This document shows positions 45,843 through 53,664 of a stretch of 53,664 nt of DNA, in pieces. Origin of the DNA: Bacillota bacterium (lineage in GTDB: Bacteria > Bacillota > Clostridia > Christensenellales > Aristaeellaceae); contig JAEWSC010000083.1 of assembly GCA_023398575.1 (NCBI GenBank), positions 1 to 53,664 on the forward strand, in the 5' to 3' direction. Numbering within the stretch: the first letter of the stretch is position 1; every line of letters begins with the position of its first letter. A program made the position numbers and the translations under genes. The notes under the pieces are model-generated. The model saw only the letters and a list, made by a program, of their open reading frames with translations. It ran no database searches and was not told the DNA's origin.

Positions 45843-47039
45843 ATGCACAGAATTGCCATGAAAACGCCGTTGGTAGAGATGGATGGCGACGAAATGACCC
45901 GCATCCTCTGGCAAAAGATCAAGGAACTTTTGCTGTTGCCCTATGTGGATTTAAAAACAGAGTATTATGACCTGGGTCTGCCTATGCGGGATCAGACGGA
46001 GGATAAAGTGACCTACGACAGCGCCATGGCGACAAAGAAGTACGGTGTGGCTGTTAAGTGCGCGACCATTACACCCAATGCACAGCGTGTGAAGGAATAC
46101 TCCCTAAAGAAAATGTGGAAGAGCCCCAATGCTACCATCCGGGCGATCTTGGATGGTACGGTGTTCCGGGCGCCGGTTTTAGTGAAGGGGGTTTCACCCA
46201 CAGTACGCACTTGGAAAGAGCCCATCACGATCGCTCGTCATGCCTATGGTGATGTGTACAAAGGGGTGGAACTGCAGGTAAACGGCCCTGGGAAGGCAGA
46301 GCTTGTGTTTACTGGGGAAGATGGGCATGAGATGCGGGCTGAGATTTTTTCCTTCGAGGGTTCGGGCATTTTGCAGGCTGTGCATAATTTGGATAGATCC
46401 ATTGAAGCATTTGCCCATGCTTGTTTTCGGTATGCGTTGTCGGTCAGACAGGACCTTTGGTTCTCTACCAAGGACACCATTTCAAAGACTTATGACCATC
46501 GATTCAAAGATATTTTTCAAGAAATCTTTGATGAGCAATATAAAGCCGATTTTGATGCGGCCGGTATAGAATACTTTTACACCCTCATTGATGATGCGGT
46601 AGCCAGGGTTATGCGCAGCCCCGGCGGTTTTGTGTGGGCGTGTAAAAATTATGATGGCGATGTAATGAGCGATATGGTGGCCACAGCCTTTGGCTCCTTG
46701 GCCATGATGACCAGTGTGCTGGTTTCGCCGGACGGGCAGTTTGAATATGAGGCGGCCCACGGCACGGTGACGCGTCATTACTACAAGCACCTAAAGGGTG
46801 AAGAGACCAGCACCAATCCGGTGGCTACCATTTTTGCGTGGACCGGTGCGTTGAAAAAGCGCGGCGAGCTGGATGGCATTGGGGAGCTCATGGCATTTGC
46901 TGATAAATTAGAAAAAGCTACCTTGGATACCATCGAGAGCGGCATAATGACAAAAGACCTGGCATCGCTGTTTGAAGGTGAAGCCAAAGCGGTTAGTTCA
47001 GAAGCATTTTTGCAAGCGGTGGCACAGCGGCTGCAATGA
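45843..47039 (+). CDS. icd: NADP-dependent isocitrate dehydrogenase, dimeric eukaryote-like type
   Basis: A 398-residue enzyme of the type found in eukaryotic cytosol and some bacteria, distinct from the Escherichia coli type. It opens TPLVEMDGDEMTRILW, has CATITPNAQRVKEY, SPNATIRAILDGTVFR, YDGDVMSDMVA and FEYEAAHGTVTRHY, with metal ligands in the YDGDVMSD segment. It oxidises isocitrate to 2-oxoglutarate, making NADPH and the glutamate precursor. ATG 45843 matches the family's N-terminus, though its ribosome binding site (AAGGA, 10 nt) is only fair; an in-frame ATG further up at 45756 lies upstream of the predicted -10 box. It is monocistronic, with a strong terminator. Confidence 0.93.
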   Translation: MHRIAMKTPLVEMDGDEMTRILWQKIKELLLLPYVDLKTEYYDLGLPMRDQTEDKVTYDSAMATKKYGVAVKCATITPNAQRVKEYSLKKMWKSPNATIRAILDGTVFRAPVLVKGVSPTVRTWKEPITIARHAYGDVYKGVELQVNGPGKAELVFTGEDGHEMRAEIFSFEGSGILQAVHNLDRSIEAFAHACFRYALSVRQDLWFSTKDTISKTYDHRFKDIFQEIFDEQYKADFDAAGIEYFYTLIDDAVARVMRSPGGFVWACKNYDGDVMSDMVATAFGSLAMMTSVLVSPDGQFEYEAAHGTVTRHYYKHLKGEETSTNPVATIFAWTGALKKRGELDGIGELMAFADKLEKATLDTIESGIMTKDLASLFEGEAKAVSSEAFLQAVAQRLQ

Positions 47040-47051
47040 GTTGCATACAGT

Positions 47052-47094
47052 AGCATAACAAACGGGGGAGCGGCGCTCCCCCGTTTGTTATGCT
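47052..47094. terminator. Bidirectional terminator between icd and TraX-like gene
   Basis: A perfect 20-bp inverted repeat (47052-47071 with 47075-47094) with a 3-nt loop. Its right arm contains the stop codon and last codons of the TraX-like gene on the other strand. Confidence 0.88.
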
Positions 47095-47873
47095 GCTGTA
47101 TCTTTAAACCAAGCCATAATTTCATTCCAGTGAACAATTACAGCCAGGATGGCCAAATGCAGTGGATAAGCGGAGTAGCCCAGCCATTTGGGCAGTTTGA
47201 AGGTAGTGTTGGTGGAAAAGAGAATGAGCGGCAATGCTATGATTGACAAAGATTGTGTGCGGAAAAAGGGTACGGCGATGTCGCCGACATAGGGGATGTC
47301 GAACAAGGGAATGCGCCAGCCGAAAAAATCGGTGACGGGCGTGCCGTTGCCACCCCAGAAGAACGCAAACGACAAAAACGCAACAAAAAGTGCGCTGCGG
47401 CTTTTACGCGCCCCATAGAGCATGAGTATAAAGAAAACGCCGCGCCATCCATAATCCGGGTGGAGGACGGACCCCATAATCACTGCCAGAATAGGACCCC
47501 AGATATGGCTGTAAAGCTTGCGCTCCTTGATGGCGATGATTCCAAGCAATGCAAGCAAGAGTGTTAAAAAAATGTTCGGTTCGAACCAAGTATGATTCAG
47601 GCCAAGCATATAGAAAGGTTGCGCAATCAGCCCAACAACGGCAATGCGCAGCGCATAGCGCCAGACATCTCTGGTATACTCCGAACCGACCACCAGCGAC
47701 CAGGCATACAAGGGGAATGCGATGCGGCCGATGATACGCATTTCCGGTATAAAGGGAAAAAGCATCTTGCCTGTGTGGTCAATAATCATGAAAACAAGTG
47801 CCAGCAGCTTTAAAAGTCCGGTATCCGTATTTCCGTGTACGCGTACATCCTTGATGGCCTGTGTATGGCTCAT
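47088..47873 (-). CDS. TraX-family membrane protein
   Basis: A 261-residue polytopic membrane protein with about eight helices, resembling TraX (PF05857). Typical early segment: LLKLLALVFMIIDHTGKMLFP, where the charged D-H pair sits in the first helix, followed by RIIGRIAFPLYAWSL. TraX acetylates pilin on the F plasmid, but chromosomal homologues in Bacillota are not linked to conjugation and probably acetylate an envelope component. The start at 47873 follows GGGAGG. Its promoter is TTGTCC-17-TATAAT. The last codons are part of the terminator repeat. Confidence 0.85.
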   Translation of the reverse strand: MSHTQAIKDVRVHGNTDTGLLKLLALVFMIIDHTGKMLFPFIPEMRIIGRIAFPLYAWSLVVGSEYTRDVWRYALRIAVVGLIAQPFYMLGLNHTWFEPNIFLTLLLALLGIIAIKERKLYSHIWGPILAVIMGSVLHPDYGWRGVFFILMLYGARKSRSALFVAFLSFAFFWGGNGTPVTDFFGWRIPLFDIPYVGDIAVPFFRTQSLSIIALPLILFSTNTTFKLPKWLGYSAYPLHLAILAVIVHWNEIMAWFKDTAA

Positions 47874-47895
47874 TCCATCGCCTCCCAATGGGGTT

Positions 47896-47924
47896 ATTAT
47901 AGCACCGGAGAACCTCGTGGACAA
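47896..47924 (-). promoter_or_regulatory. Promoter of the TraX-like gene
   Basis: Minus strand TTGTCC (47919-47924), 17-bp spacer, TATAAT (47896-47901); a TGC just before the -10 adds an extended element. Confidence 0.7.
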
Positions 47925-48021
47925 GGCTGTTTCTTCCTTTCAATCAAGTTTCAAGCCTTGTTCAACTACACGTCACTTTTCGACTGTAAAATGATCTTGC
48001 CTAAGGAAGAAGGGATAAGGC

Positions 48022-48588
48022 ATGAACAGGCGAAGTGTACAGAAACCATTTGATATATGCATCAAATCTGAGAATTTTCCGATGACGGGGTTGGATCATT
48101 GGCGCAAGAATCAATTGAGCATAAAACGCTTTAGTACAAAAAAGCGTGTGTGGCTGATAGGCATTGTGTTTACTGCTTGGGTGTTCTTCATGCTGGCTGT
48201 GTGGAGCGGTGAACTGGGCAATATTGCTCCTAAGTTATCACAGAGAGCACTAAATCCTTTTGCGCCGATATCCACACAACCCATGGATACAGATGCCGGG
48301 CTTGTTTTGCTGGATATACGAACACAACAGACTGCAGCGTCCCTTCATGTCTCAGAGCCAGGCATTTATGTACTGGCAGTATCCAGAGGAAGCCCGGCTA
48401 GTTGGGCGGACATTCATCCAGGAGACTGCATATTGCAACTGAATGGTGAGCATGTAACGGATGCAACGGAACTGCTATTCTTTCTAAATGGCATGAGCAG
48501 TAGCGAAACAGCAGCTATTTTACTTCGCAGGGAGTCGGGGCTGCTGACGATATTATATAAGGCCGGCTTAGAGGATGCTCAGATATAG
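48022..48588 (+). CDS. Membrane-anchored PDZ-domain protein
   Basis: A 188-residue protein with a basic cytoplasmic start, one membrane helix near residues 43-66 (VWLIGIVFTAWVFFMLAVW) and an outside PDZ-like domain from about 95: GIYVLAVSRGSPASWADIHPGDCILQLNGEHV, cited by position 112-143, is the peptide-binding repeat of the kind found in HtrA or RseP. There is no protease domain. GAAGGGATAAGGC precedes the ATG. It lies 55 bp before a two-component system and may help sense misfolded envelope proteins for it; this is inferred from gene order. Confidence 0.8.
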   Translation: MNRRSVQKPFDICIKSENFPMTGLDHWRKNQLSIKRFSTKKRVWLIGIVFTAWVFFMLAVWSGELGNIAPKLSQRALNPFAPISTQPMDTDAGLVLLDIRTQQTAASLHVSEPGIYVLAVSRGSPASWADIHPGDCILQLNGEHVTDATELLFFLNGMSSSETAAILLRRESGLLTILYKAGLEDAQI

Positions 48589-48643
48589 GCGGCTTGCCTG
48601 TGCGGATTCTTTTGTATATACTTGTGGCAAGGGGGGCGTGGCG

Positions 48644-49315
48644 ATGAAATTACTGGTTGTGGATGATGAAGCCCGCATTCGTGAGCTGATACGGAAATAT
48701 GCGGTTTTTGAAGGCTATGAGGTAGCTGAAGCGGAAAATGGCATGGCAGCGGTGGAGCTTGCCCGCAAGCAGCCGTTTGATTTGATCATTATGGATGTGA
48801 TGATGCCGGAGCTGGACGGCTTTTCTGCCTGCCGTGAAATCCGAAAGGAATATCAGACGCCCGTAATCATGCTTTCCGCCCGGGGAGAGGAATACGACAA
48901 AATACATGGCTTTGAACTCGGCATTGATGACTATGTGGTCAAACCTTTTTCTCCCAAGGAGTTGATGATGCGTGTATCAGCCGTACTAAAGCGCGGACGT
49001 GGAGATGTAAGTCAAAAGCGGGACGTGGTCACAATCAGTGGCATCACCGTTGACTTTACCGCCCGGATGGTTCTGGTGGATGGGGAAAACGTGGAGCTTT
49101 CACCCAAAGAGTATGATCTGCTGTTTTATATGGTCCGCAACCGGGGTATTGCATTAAGCCGCGAAAAGTTGATTACCCAAGTGTGGGGCTATGACTTTTT
49201 CGGGGATGACCGTACCTTGGATACGCATATCAAGCTATTGCGCAAGCAGTTAGGCAAATATTCCGGATACATCGTTACGCTTCGAGGGGTGGGGTACCGT
49301 TTTGAAAACGGCTGA
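48644..49315 (+). CDS. OmpR-family response regulator
   Basis: A 223-residue regulator. Receiver domain: VVDDEARIRELIRKY, phosphoacceptor Asp in LIIMDVMMPELDG (about residue 51), Lys in YVVKPFSPKEL. C-terminal winged helix: LSPKEYDLLFYMVRNRG, VWGYDFFGDDRTLDTHI and VGYRFE. AAGGGGGGCG precedes the ATG. The kinase gene overlaps by 14 nt. The class resembles WalR/PhoP-like envelope regulators; targets are not evident in the window, except perhaps the PDZ gene upstream. Confidence 0.93.
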   Translation: MKLLVVDDEARIRELIRKYAVFEGYEVAEAENGMAAVELARKQPFDLIIMDVMMPELDGFSACREIRKEYQTPVIMLSARGEEYDKIHGFELGIDDYVVKPFSPKELMMRVSAVLKRGRGDVSQKRDVVTISGITVDFTARMVLVDGENVELSPKEYDLLFYMVRNRGIALSREKLITQVWGYDFFGDDRTLDTHIKLLRKQLGKYSGYIVTLRGVGYRFENG

Positions 49316-50828
49316 AACAAACCAGGCTCCAGCAAGCATGTTTCGCAGATTACAGCTGCGCTATAAAAATCAAAGTATTCGTGCACGTATTTTTCTGTAT
49401 TTGCTGCTGTTTGTGGCAGTGCTGCTGATGCTGCTGTGGATTTTCCAAACCATTCTGCTGGATGATTTTTATCGCTTGTTGAAAATCAACTCGCTCAAGC
49501 GTACTGCGGATATTATTGCCCAAAACATTGACAATACAGAGCTTAAAACGTTGTTGGAGCGCATTGCCCAGGATAATGATGTGAGTATTCGGGTGATTGA
49601 TGAACAGATGTCAGCCACTGAGACAGCAGATGTATCGGCTGGCTCCATCATTCACCCCATGAGTATGTGGAACACGAAAAAGATGTGGGAAAAGGCGCAG
49701 GAAGCAGGAAATACTTATCTGCAAGTATTTGATTTGCGTGAATTGCGTACAAGGTCTTACGATGCAAGGCGGTTTGTAGGTCCGGTGCCGCCGCCTGATA
49801 ACAGCGCGAGAGAAAGCATGGTCTATTTGCGGTTGGCACAAACGGCAGAAGGAAGAACAAAGGGTATTTTTTTAAACGCAATCATTACTCCCATCAACGC
49901 CACTGTGGAGACGTTGCGAAGCCAATTGATACTGATCAGCATTGTCTTACTTACACTGGCGCTGCTGTTATCCTTCCTGATGGCTAAGCGTGTTACCCGG
50001 CCCATTATTGATACGAACGAAGCGGCAAAGGCATTATCTCAAGGCAAATTCCTGGCCCCAGCGCGAAAAGCGGGCTATCGGGAAATATCAGAGCTCAATG
50101 ATACACTCATGCAGGCAGCCAAAGACCTAAGCAGGGTGGATCAATTGCAAAAGGAACTGATCGCCAATATCTCTCACGATTTGCGCACGCCATTGACCAT
50201 GATCGGCGGCTATGCGGAAGTAATGCGTGATATCCCTGGCGAAAACACGCCGGAGAACATGCAGGTCATCATTGATGAGACAAAGCGCCTGTCCACCTTG
50301 GTCAGTGCAGTGCTGGATTATTCGCGGATGGCCGCGGGGAATATGGAACTGGCAATGGAACCATATAATCTGACCGACAGCATCCGCAGTGTGCTTCTGC
50401 GTTATCAAAAGTTGACGGAGCAGGATGGCTATGAAATCAGATTTGAAGCGCAGCAGGATGTCTTTGTTCTGGCAGATGAGACAAAAATGAACCAAGCCGT
50501 ATACAATCTCATTAATAATGCCATCTTGTATACGGGCGAGGATAAGAAGGTGCTGGTCCGGCAAACGGAGGATGGCGATGATGTCACGCTTTCTGTAATT
50601 GATACCGGCAGCGGCATACCCAATGAAGAGATTCCGCATATTTGGAACAGGTACTACAGAGCATCCCATCATCGGCGTGCTGCCATCGGTACGGGCCTAG
50701 GGCTGTCTATCGTACAATCCATATTGGAAACGCATAAGCTGCCCTATGGGGTAGAAAGCGAATTGGGTAAAGGCAGTAGGTTCTGGTTCAAGGTGCCAAT
50801 CTATAAAGAATCTAGCCTTCCAAGGTGA
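49302..50828 (+). CDS. Sensor histidine kinase with HAMP domain
   Basis: A 508-residue kinase. Membrane helices near 30-52 and 206-228 flank an extracellular domain of about 150 residues; a HAMP linker follows (KRVTRPIIDTNEAAKALSQG), then a dimerisation domain with His in NISHDLRTPLTMIGGYAE (about residue 290) and an ATPase domain with NLINNAILYTG, VIDTGSGIPNEEI and GTGLGLSIVQSIL. TTG 49302 overlaps the regulator stop; ATG 49338 is the alternative start. Its 3' end overlaps the convergent MATE gene by 17 nt. The ligand is unknown. Confidence 0.92.
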   Translation: MKTAETNQAPASMFRRLQLRYKNQSIRARIFLYLLLFVAVLLMLLWIFQTILLDDFYRLLKINSLKRTADIIAQNIDNTELKTLLERIAQDNDVSIRVIDEQMSATETADVSAGSIIHPMSMWNTKKMWEKAQEAGNTYLQVFDLRELRTRSYDARRFVGPVPPPDNSARESMVYLRLAQTAEGRTKGIFLNAIITPINATVETLRSQLILISIVLLTLALLLSFLMAKRVTRPIIDTNEAAKALSQGKFLAPARKAGYREISELNDTLMQAAKDLSRVDQLQKELIANISHDLRTPLTMIGGYAEVMRDIPGENTPENMQVIIDETKRLSTLVSAVLDYSRMAAGNMELAMEPYNLTDSIRSVLLRYQKLTEQDGYEIRFEAQQDVFVLADETKMNQAVYNLINNAILYTGEDKKVLVRQTEDGDDVTLSVIDTGSGIPNEEIPHIWNRYYRASHHRRAAIGTGLGLSIVQSILETHKLPYGVESELGKGSRFWFKVPIYKESSLPR

Positions 50829-52194
50829 TATTTCTGACCCATTTGCCGCGGTGAACAATGCGCAAAGCCAGCAGAATCTTGGCATTCATTAAGGTTTGAA
50901 CAATAATGACTGCCATGACAAGCGAGATTCTGCCTACGCCGAACAACCCCATGATGAGGCTGACAGGGATCGGAATGGCCCACATATAAATGCTGTCCAG
51001 CAGGGCGGCATTTTTAGTGTCGCCGCCTGCCCGTAAACAAAAGAAGCAAAAGCCGTACATACAGCTGACAGGGTAAAACAAGCTGTAGACGATGGTCAAG
51101 GTGGCAGAAAGGGCTCTTAATTCCGGTGCCACAGGGAAGATAAGCGGCAGCATAAAGGAACAAAGCATGCCAACCACCGAACATGCAAATGAAATGCCAA
51201 CGACCATGGAGAATAGCTGCTTGCAGCTTTGCTTGGCTTGCTGCAGTCTTCCGGCACCTAATTCTGTGCCGATCAGCACGGATACGGCGGAGGATATGCC
51301 CGATGAAAGCACAAATCCGATCATGAATGCCTGATCGGCAATAACCATGGCAGGGATAGAAGGCTCATCCAGGCGGGCATAGGTCCAAAAGAACAGATTC
51401 AGCCCCGTGCTCCATAAAAGCTCATTGCCAATCAAAGGCAGTGCGCGGCGGAAGAAACTCTTGGCTACGGCCTTTCGCAAATGGATAACAGCATCAAAGC
51501 GAATGGAAAAGAATGAACGGCGCTTGTAAAGCACTGCCAAGTATATACACATTTCAATCGTACGGGATACCAAGGTGCCTAAGGCAGCGCCTTTCACACC
51601 CATGGCAGGCAACCCCAGCAGACCGAACATAAATACATAGTTGAATGCGGCATTCATAACAAGTGCTGCCATGCTAATTAGCATGGGCGTTTTGTTCCGG
51701 CCCAACGCGCGCATGGAAAAAATGCAGGTGGATGATACGGTGGCAGGCAAATAACTGAAGCTGACAATGCGAAGATAAGCAGCGCCAATGGCAATGGTTT
51801 GATCATCCTTGACAAAGATGCCCATCACCCACTCCGGAAAAAAGAATAAAACTGCAAAATACAGCGTGCCGAAAAAGAGTGTAAGCACCATTTGAAGGGA
51901 AAACAAGCTCTGGCATTGGTCATAATCCTTGGCGCCGAAGTATTGGCTGAGCATTAGCCCGCCTGCGCCCGTAACGCCAAAAATGCAGCCGTTAAAAATC
52001 ATTCCTGGTTTATTCGCCACTGAAACGGCACTCATGGACATCTCCCCAAGAGAGCCGACCATCACTGTGTCTACCACATTAAATAGCGTATTGATCAACT
52101 GCTGCAGGATGACCGGGATCATCACAACCAGCGCGCCTTTGTAAAAGGCCTTGGTGCCTCGAAATGTGCGGAGGTACGCCCGCGTAATGTGCAT
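50812..52194 (-). CDS. MATE-family efflux transporter
   Basis: A 460-residue transporter with twelve membrane helices in two homologous halves. The first half has IPVILQQLINTLFNVVDTVMVG and the second PLIGNELLWSTGLNLFFWTYARL (cited in part) with SSAVSVLIGTELGAG, typical of DinF/NorM-like MATE proteins that export cationic drugs or metabolites in exchange for sodium or protons. The start at 52194 follows AAGGAG with 8-nt spacing; an ATG six codons earlier overlaps that site. A promoter with an inverted repeat around its -10 lies upstream. Confidence 0.9.
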   Translation of the reverse strand: MHITRAYLRTFRGTKAFYKGALVVMIPVILQQLINTLFNVVDTVMVGSLGEMSMSAVSVANKPGMIFNGCIFGVTGAGGLMLSQYFGAKDYDQCQSLFSLQMVLTLFFGTLYFAVLFFFPEWVMGIFVKDDQTIAIGAAYLRIVSFSYLPATVSSTCIFSMRALGRNKTPMLISMAALVMNAAFNYVFMFGLLGLPAMGVKGAALGTLVSRTIEMCIYLAVLYKRRSFFSIRFDAVIHLRKAVAKSFFRRALPLIGNELLWSTGLNLFFWTYARLDEPSIPAMVIADQAFMIGFVLSSGISSAVSVLIGTELGAGRLQQAKQSCKQLFSMVVGISFACSVVGMLCSFMLPLIFPVAPELRALSATLTIVYSLFYPVSCMYGFCFFCLRAGGDTKNAALLDSIYMWAIPIPVSLIMGLFGVGRISLVMAVIIVQTLMNAKILLALRIVHRGKWVRNITLEG

Positions 52195-52237
52195 GGAATG
52201 GACTCCTTCCAATAAAAAGGATAACTAGAAAATAAAA

Positions 52238-52278
52238 ATGCGTCCTGCTATCATATCAGGATGCGTGTTTTAAATCAA
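52238..52278 (-). promoter_or_regulatory. Promoter with overlapping inverted repeat upstream of the MATE gene
   Basis: Minus strand TTGATT (52273-52278), 17-bp spacer, TATGAT (52250-52255). The -10 lies in the middle of a 10-bp inverted repeat (52238-52247 with 52257-52266, two G-T mismatches as DNA), a suitable place for a repressor. As RNA the same repeat plus the T-rich tract after it could be a terminator for any transcript entering from dnaX's upstream side. Confidence 0.55.
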
Positions 52279-52340
52279 CCAAATTGACCCGATGGTTTTG
52301 CTACTAGCGGTAAAAGCACACACTTTGTTGTACCCGCCCC

Positions 52341-52369
52341 TTGAAACAGCAGAGTAAATAGGGGATAAT
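52341..52369 (+). promoter_or_regulatory. Promoter of dnaX
   Basis: TTGAAA (52341-52346), 17-bp spacer, GATAAT (52364-52369), 33 nt before the dnaX start. Confidence 0.7.
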
Positions 52370-52402
52370 AGGTAGGAAGGAATACCGGTATGGGAGGCAG
52401 CC

Positions 52403-53664
52403 ATGGCATATCAGGCTTTATACAGACAGTGGCGGCCCGCCACGTTTTCCCAGATGGTTGGCCAGGAAGCCATTGTCAAAACATTGCGGAATCAGGTGGC
52501 ATCGGGGCGTGTGGCCCATGCCTATCTTTTTTGCGGCAGCCGGGGGACAGGCAAAACCAGCACGGCCAAGATCATGGCCAGAGCAGTGAACTGCCAAAAT
52601 CCCAACGAGGGCGATCCTTGCGGTGAATGCAGTGTATGCTTAAGTTTAAAGGATGAAACAAGCCTGGATGTGGTGGAGATCGATGCCGCCAGCAACAACG
52701 GCGTAGATGAGATAAGGGACCTGCGTGAAAAGGTGAAATATCCGCCTCAGACAGGCAAGTACAAGGTCTATATCATCGATGAAGTTCACATGCTTACCGG
52801 TGCTGCGTTTAACGCGCTTTTAAAAACGTTGGAGGAGCCGCCTGCCCATGTGGTGTTTATCCTAGCCACCACTGAGCCGCAAAAGCTGCCGGCTACGGTG
52901 CTTTCCCGCTGCCAGCGCTTTGATTTCGGCCGAATTCCTGCTCAGCAGATTGCTGGGCGGCTTCAGGAGGCAGTGCAAAGAGCCGGTGCAGATGCTACGG
53001 ATAATGCCCTGGCCCTGATTGCCAGGGCAGCAGAAGGCGGTATGCGCGATGCGCTAAGTATATTGGATATGTGCATGGGGTATGGGGAACAGGTAACGGA
53101 GGAACTGGTGCGCAGCGTGCTGGGTACGGCGGACAAGCCCTTTTTGTTTACCTTTGCTGATGCTCTGGCCCAAGGAGATGTGCGCAAGGTAATGCTTCAT
53201 GTCGATCAGTTGATGCGTGCCGGTCGTGAGCCGCAGGTGTTTGCCAAGGATATGGCCTATCATCTGCGCGCGCTGCTGATGGCCGCATCCTGCGGTAGCG
53301 AAGTGGAATCGCTGTTGGAGATTACCGCAGAGGATGCGGCTGCCTATGTTACACAGGCCGCACGGTTTACCCCCAACAAGTTGTTGCGTCTGCTGGATTT
53401 GTTTATGCGGGTGGAAACGGAGATCAAGTGGGCATCCTCACCCCGAATCGCTTTGGAGGCTGCCGCGATAAAAGCCTGCCTGCCAGCAAGTGAGAGCAGT
53501 GTGGAGGATTTACTGGAGCGGGTAGCAGAGTTGGAGCACAAGGTGCAAAATGGTGTCATCACCGCGCCGGCAGCAGCCTCGCCTGCCCCAAAACCGGCTG
53601 TGGTGGACGCGAAGGCACAACCCCAGACGGTAAAAGCCCCAGCCTCTGAGAAAAAGGCAATGGA
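52403..53664 (+). CDS. dnaX: DNA polymerase III subunit gamma/tau, 3' truncated
   Basis: 420 codons are visible; the gene continues past the window. It encodes the clamp-loader ATPase. AYQALYRQWRPATFSQMVGQ starts the protein, Walker A is GSRGTGKTS near residue 46, the zinc site has four Cys in CQNPNEGDPCGECSVC, Walker B is VYIIDEVHML, sensor 1 follows in FILATTEPQKLP with SRCQRFDF, and sensor 2 in GGMRDALSILD. From about residue 375 a Pro/Ala/Lys-rich linker begins, leading to the tau region. GGGAGG precedes the ATG. No SRP RNA gene was found upstream, though it is often there in Bacillus. Confidence 0.95.
   Translation, partial: MAYQALYRQWRPATFSQMVGQEAIVKTLRNQVASGRVAHAYLFCGSRGTGKTSTAKIMARAVNCQNPNEGDPCGECSVCLSLKDETSLDVVEIDAASNNGVDEIRDLREKVKYPPQTGKYKVYIIDEVHMLTGAAFNALLKTLEEPPAHVVFILATTEPQKLPATVLSRCQRFDFGRIPAQQIAGRLQEAVQRAGADATDNALALIARAAEGGMRDALSILDMCMGYGEQVTEELVRSVLGTADKPFLFTFADALAQGDVRKVMLHVDQLMRAGREPQVFAKDMAYHLRALLMAASCGSEVESLLEITAEDAAAYVTQAARFTPNKLLRLLDLFMRVETEIKWASSPRIALEAAAIKACLPASESSVEDLLERVAELEHKVQNGVITAPAAASPAPKPAVVDAKAQPQTVKAPASEKKAM

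Noticed and set aside
47088..47873. TraX-like gene as evidence of a conjugative element
   Set aside because: TraX homologues are common on chromosomes of Bacillota, and no other transfer gene is present.
52213..52402. SRP RNA (small cytoplasmic RNA) gene expected upstream of dnaX
   Set aside because: I looked for the conserved GGAAGGAAGCAGC-type core and did not find it. Only two promoters and an inverted repeat are present.
1..53664. Prophage, insertion sequences, CRISPR arrays, tRNA or rRNA genes
   Set aside because: No transposase, integrase, phage structural gene, spaced direct-repeat array or tRNA/rRNA signature was recognised by reading. A tool-based search (tRNAscan, CRISPR finder) could still find something missed.

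Overview
The window looks like chromosomal DNA of a low-to-moderate GC Gram-positive bacterium of the phylum Bacillota, most likely a member of the Clostridia. The reasons are AGGAGG-type ribosome binding sites before most genes, TTG/GTG starts, a nadD-yqeK fusion next to rsfS, a SigI/RsgI pair, a Bce-type ABC/two-component module, a tetrahydrofolate riboswitch before folT, and cellobiose phosphorylase. No rRNA, tRNA, CRISPR array, insertion sequence or prophage gene was found. The first gene (AraC-type response regulator) and the last (dnaX) run off the ends.

Layout. 1-6 kb: the end of a YesN-like regulator, a divergent DUF3343 / class V aminotransferase pair (sulfur or selenium handling), a membrane protein with a decayed Mrr-like domain, nadD-yqeK, rsfS and a ComFB-like gene. 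6-10 kb: a MerR/GyrI-type regulator divergent from a three-gene ABC-2 exporter operon that is preceded by a 52-codon leader ORF and an intrinsic terminator. 10-15 kb: single metabolic and housekeeping genes (PLC-like, MBL hydrolase, nitroreductase, two GNATs, HAD, TIM barrel). 15-19.6 kb: the most unusual block. A consensus promoter, a 25-residue leader peptide rich in Phe and Tyr, and a terminator/antiterminator pair precede aroF. Then, without an evident terminator, come a nucleotidyltransferase, a divergent tRNA-guanine-transglycosylase-like enzyme, an Rmt/ArmA-like 16S rRNA methyltransferase and a P-loop kinase. 19.6-24.5 kb: a 54-residue protein, wecB/mnaA, rnz and two tandem glycosyltransferases. 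24.5-30 kb: another leader ORF plus terminator, then two zinc-ribbon ABC half-transporters flanking a DUF1854 gene. 30-33.7 kb: cellobiose phosphorylase and a GT2. 33.8-37.3 kb: sigI-rsgI between two exported proteins of unknown function. 37.6-42.3 kb: a Bce-type module (bceRS then bceAB). 42.3-45.7 kb: yhbY, obg, nth and folT with its riboswitch. 45.8-53.7 kb: isocitrate dehydrogenase, TraX-like, a PDZ protein with a two-component system, a MATE exporter and dnaX.

Themes. Control by RNA leaders is strong here: three short, well-initiated ORFs each sit upstream of an intrinsic terminator (aroF operon and two ABC exporter operons), in addition to the folT riboswitch. The combination of an altered-pocket TGT homologue with an Rmt-type methyltransferase, a nucleotidyltransferase and a kinase in one overlapping or near-overlapping operon is the best candidate for an undescribed system. 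It could be an RNA modification pathway or an aminoglycoside-protection island, and both remain inference.
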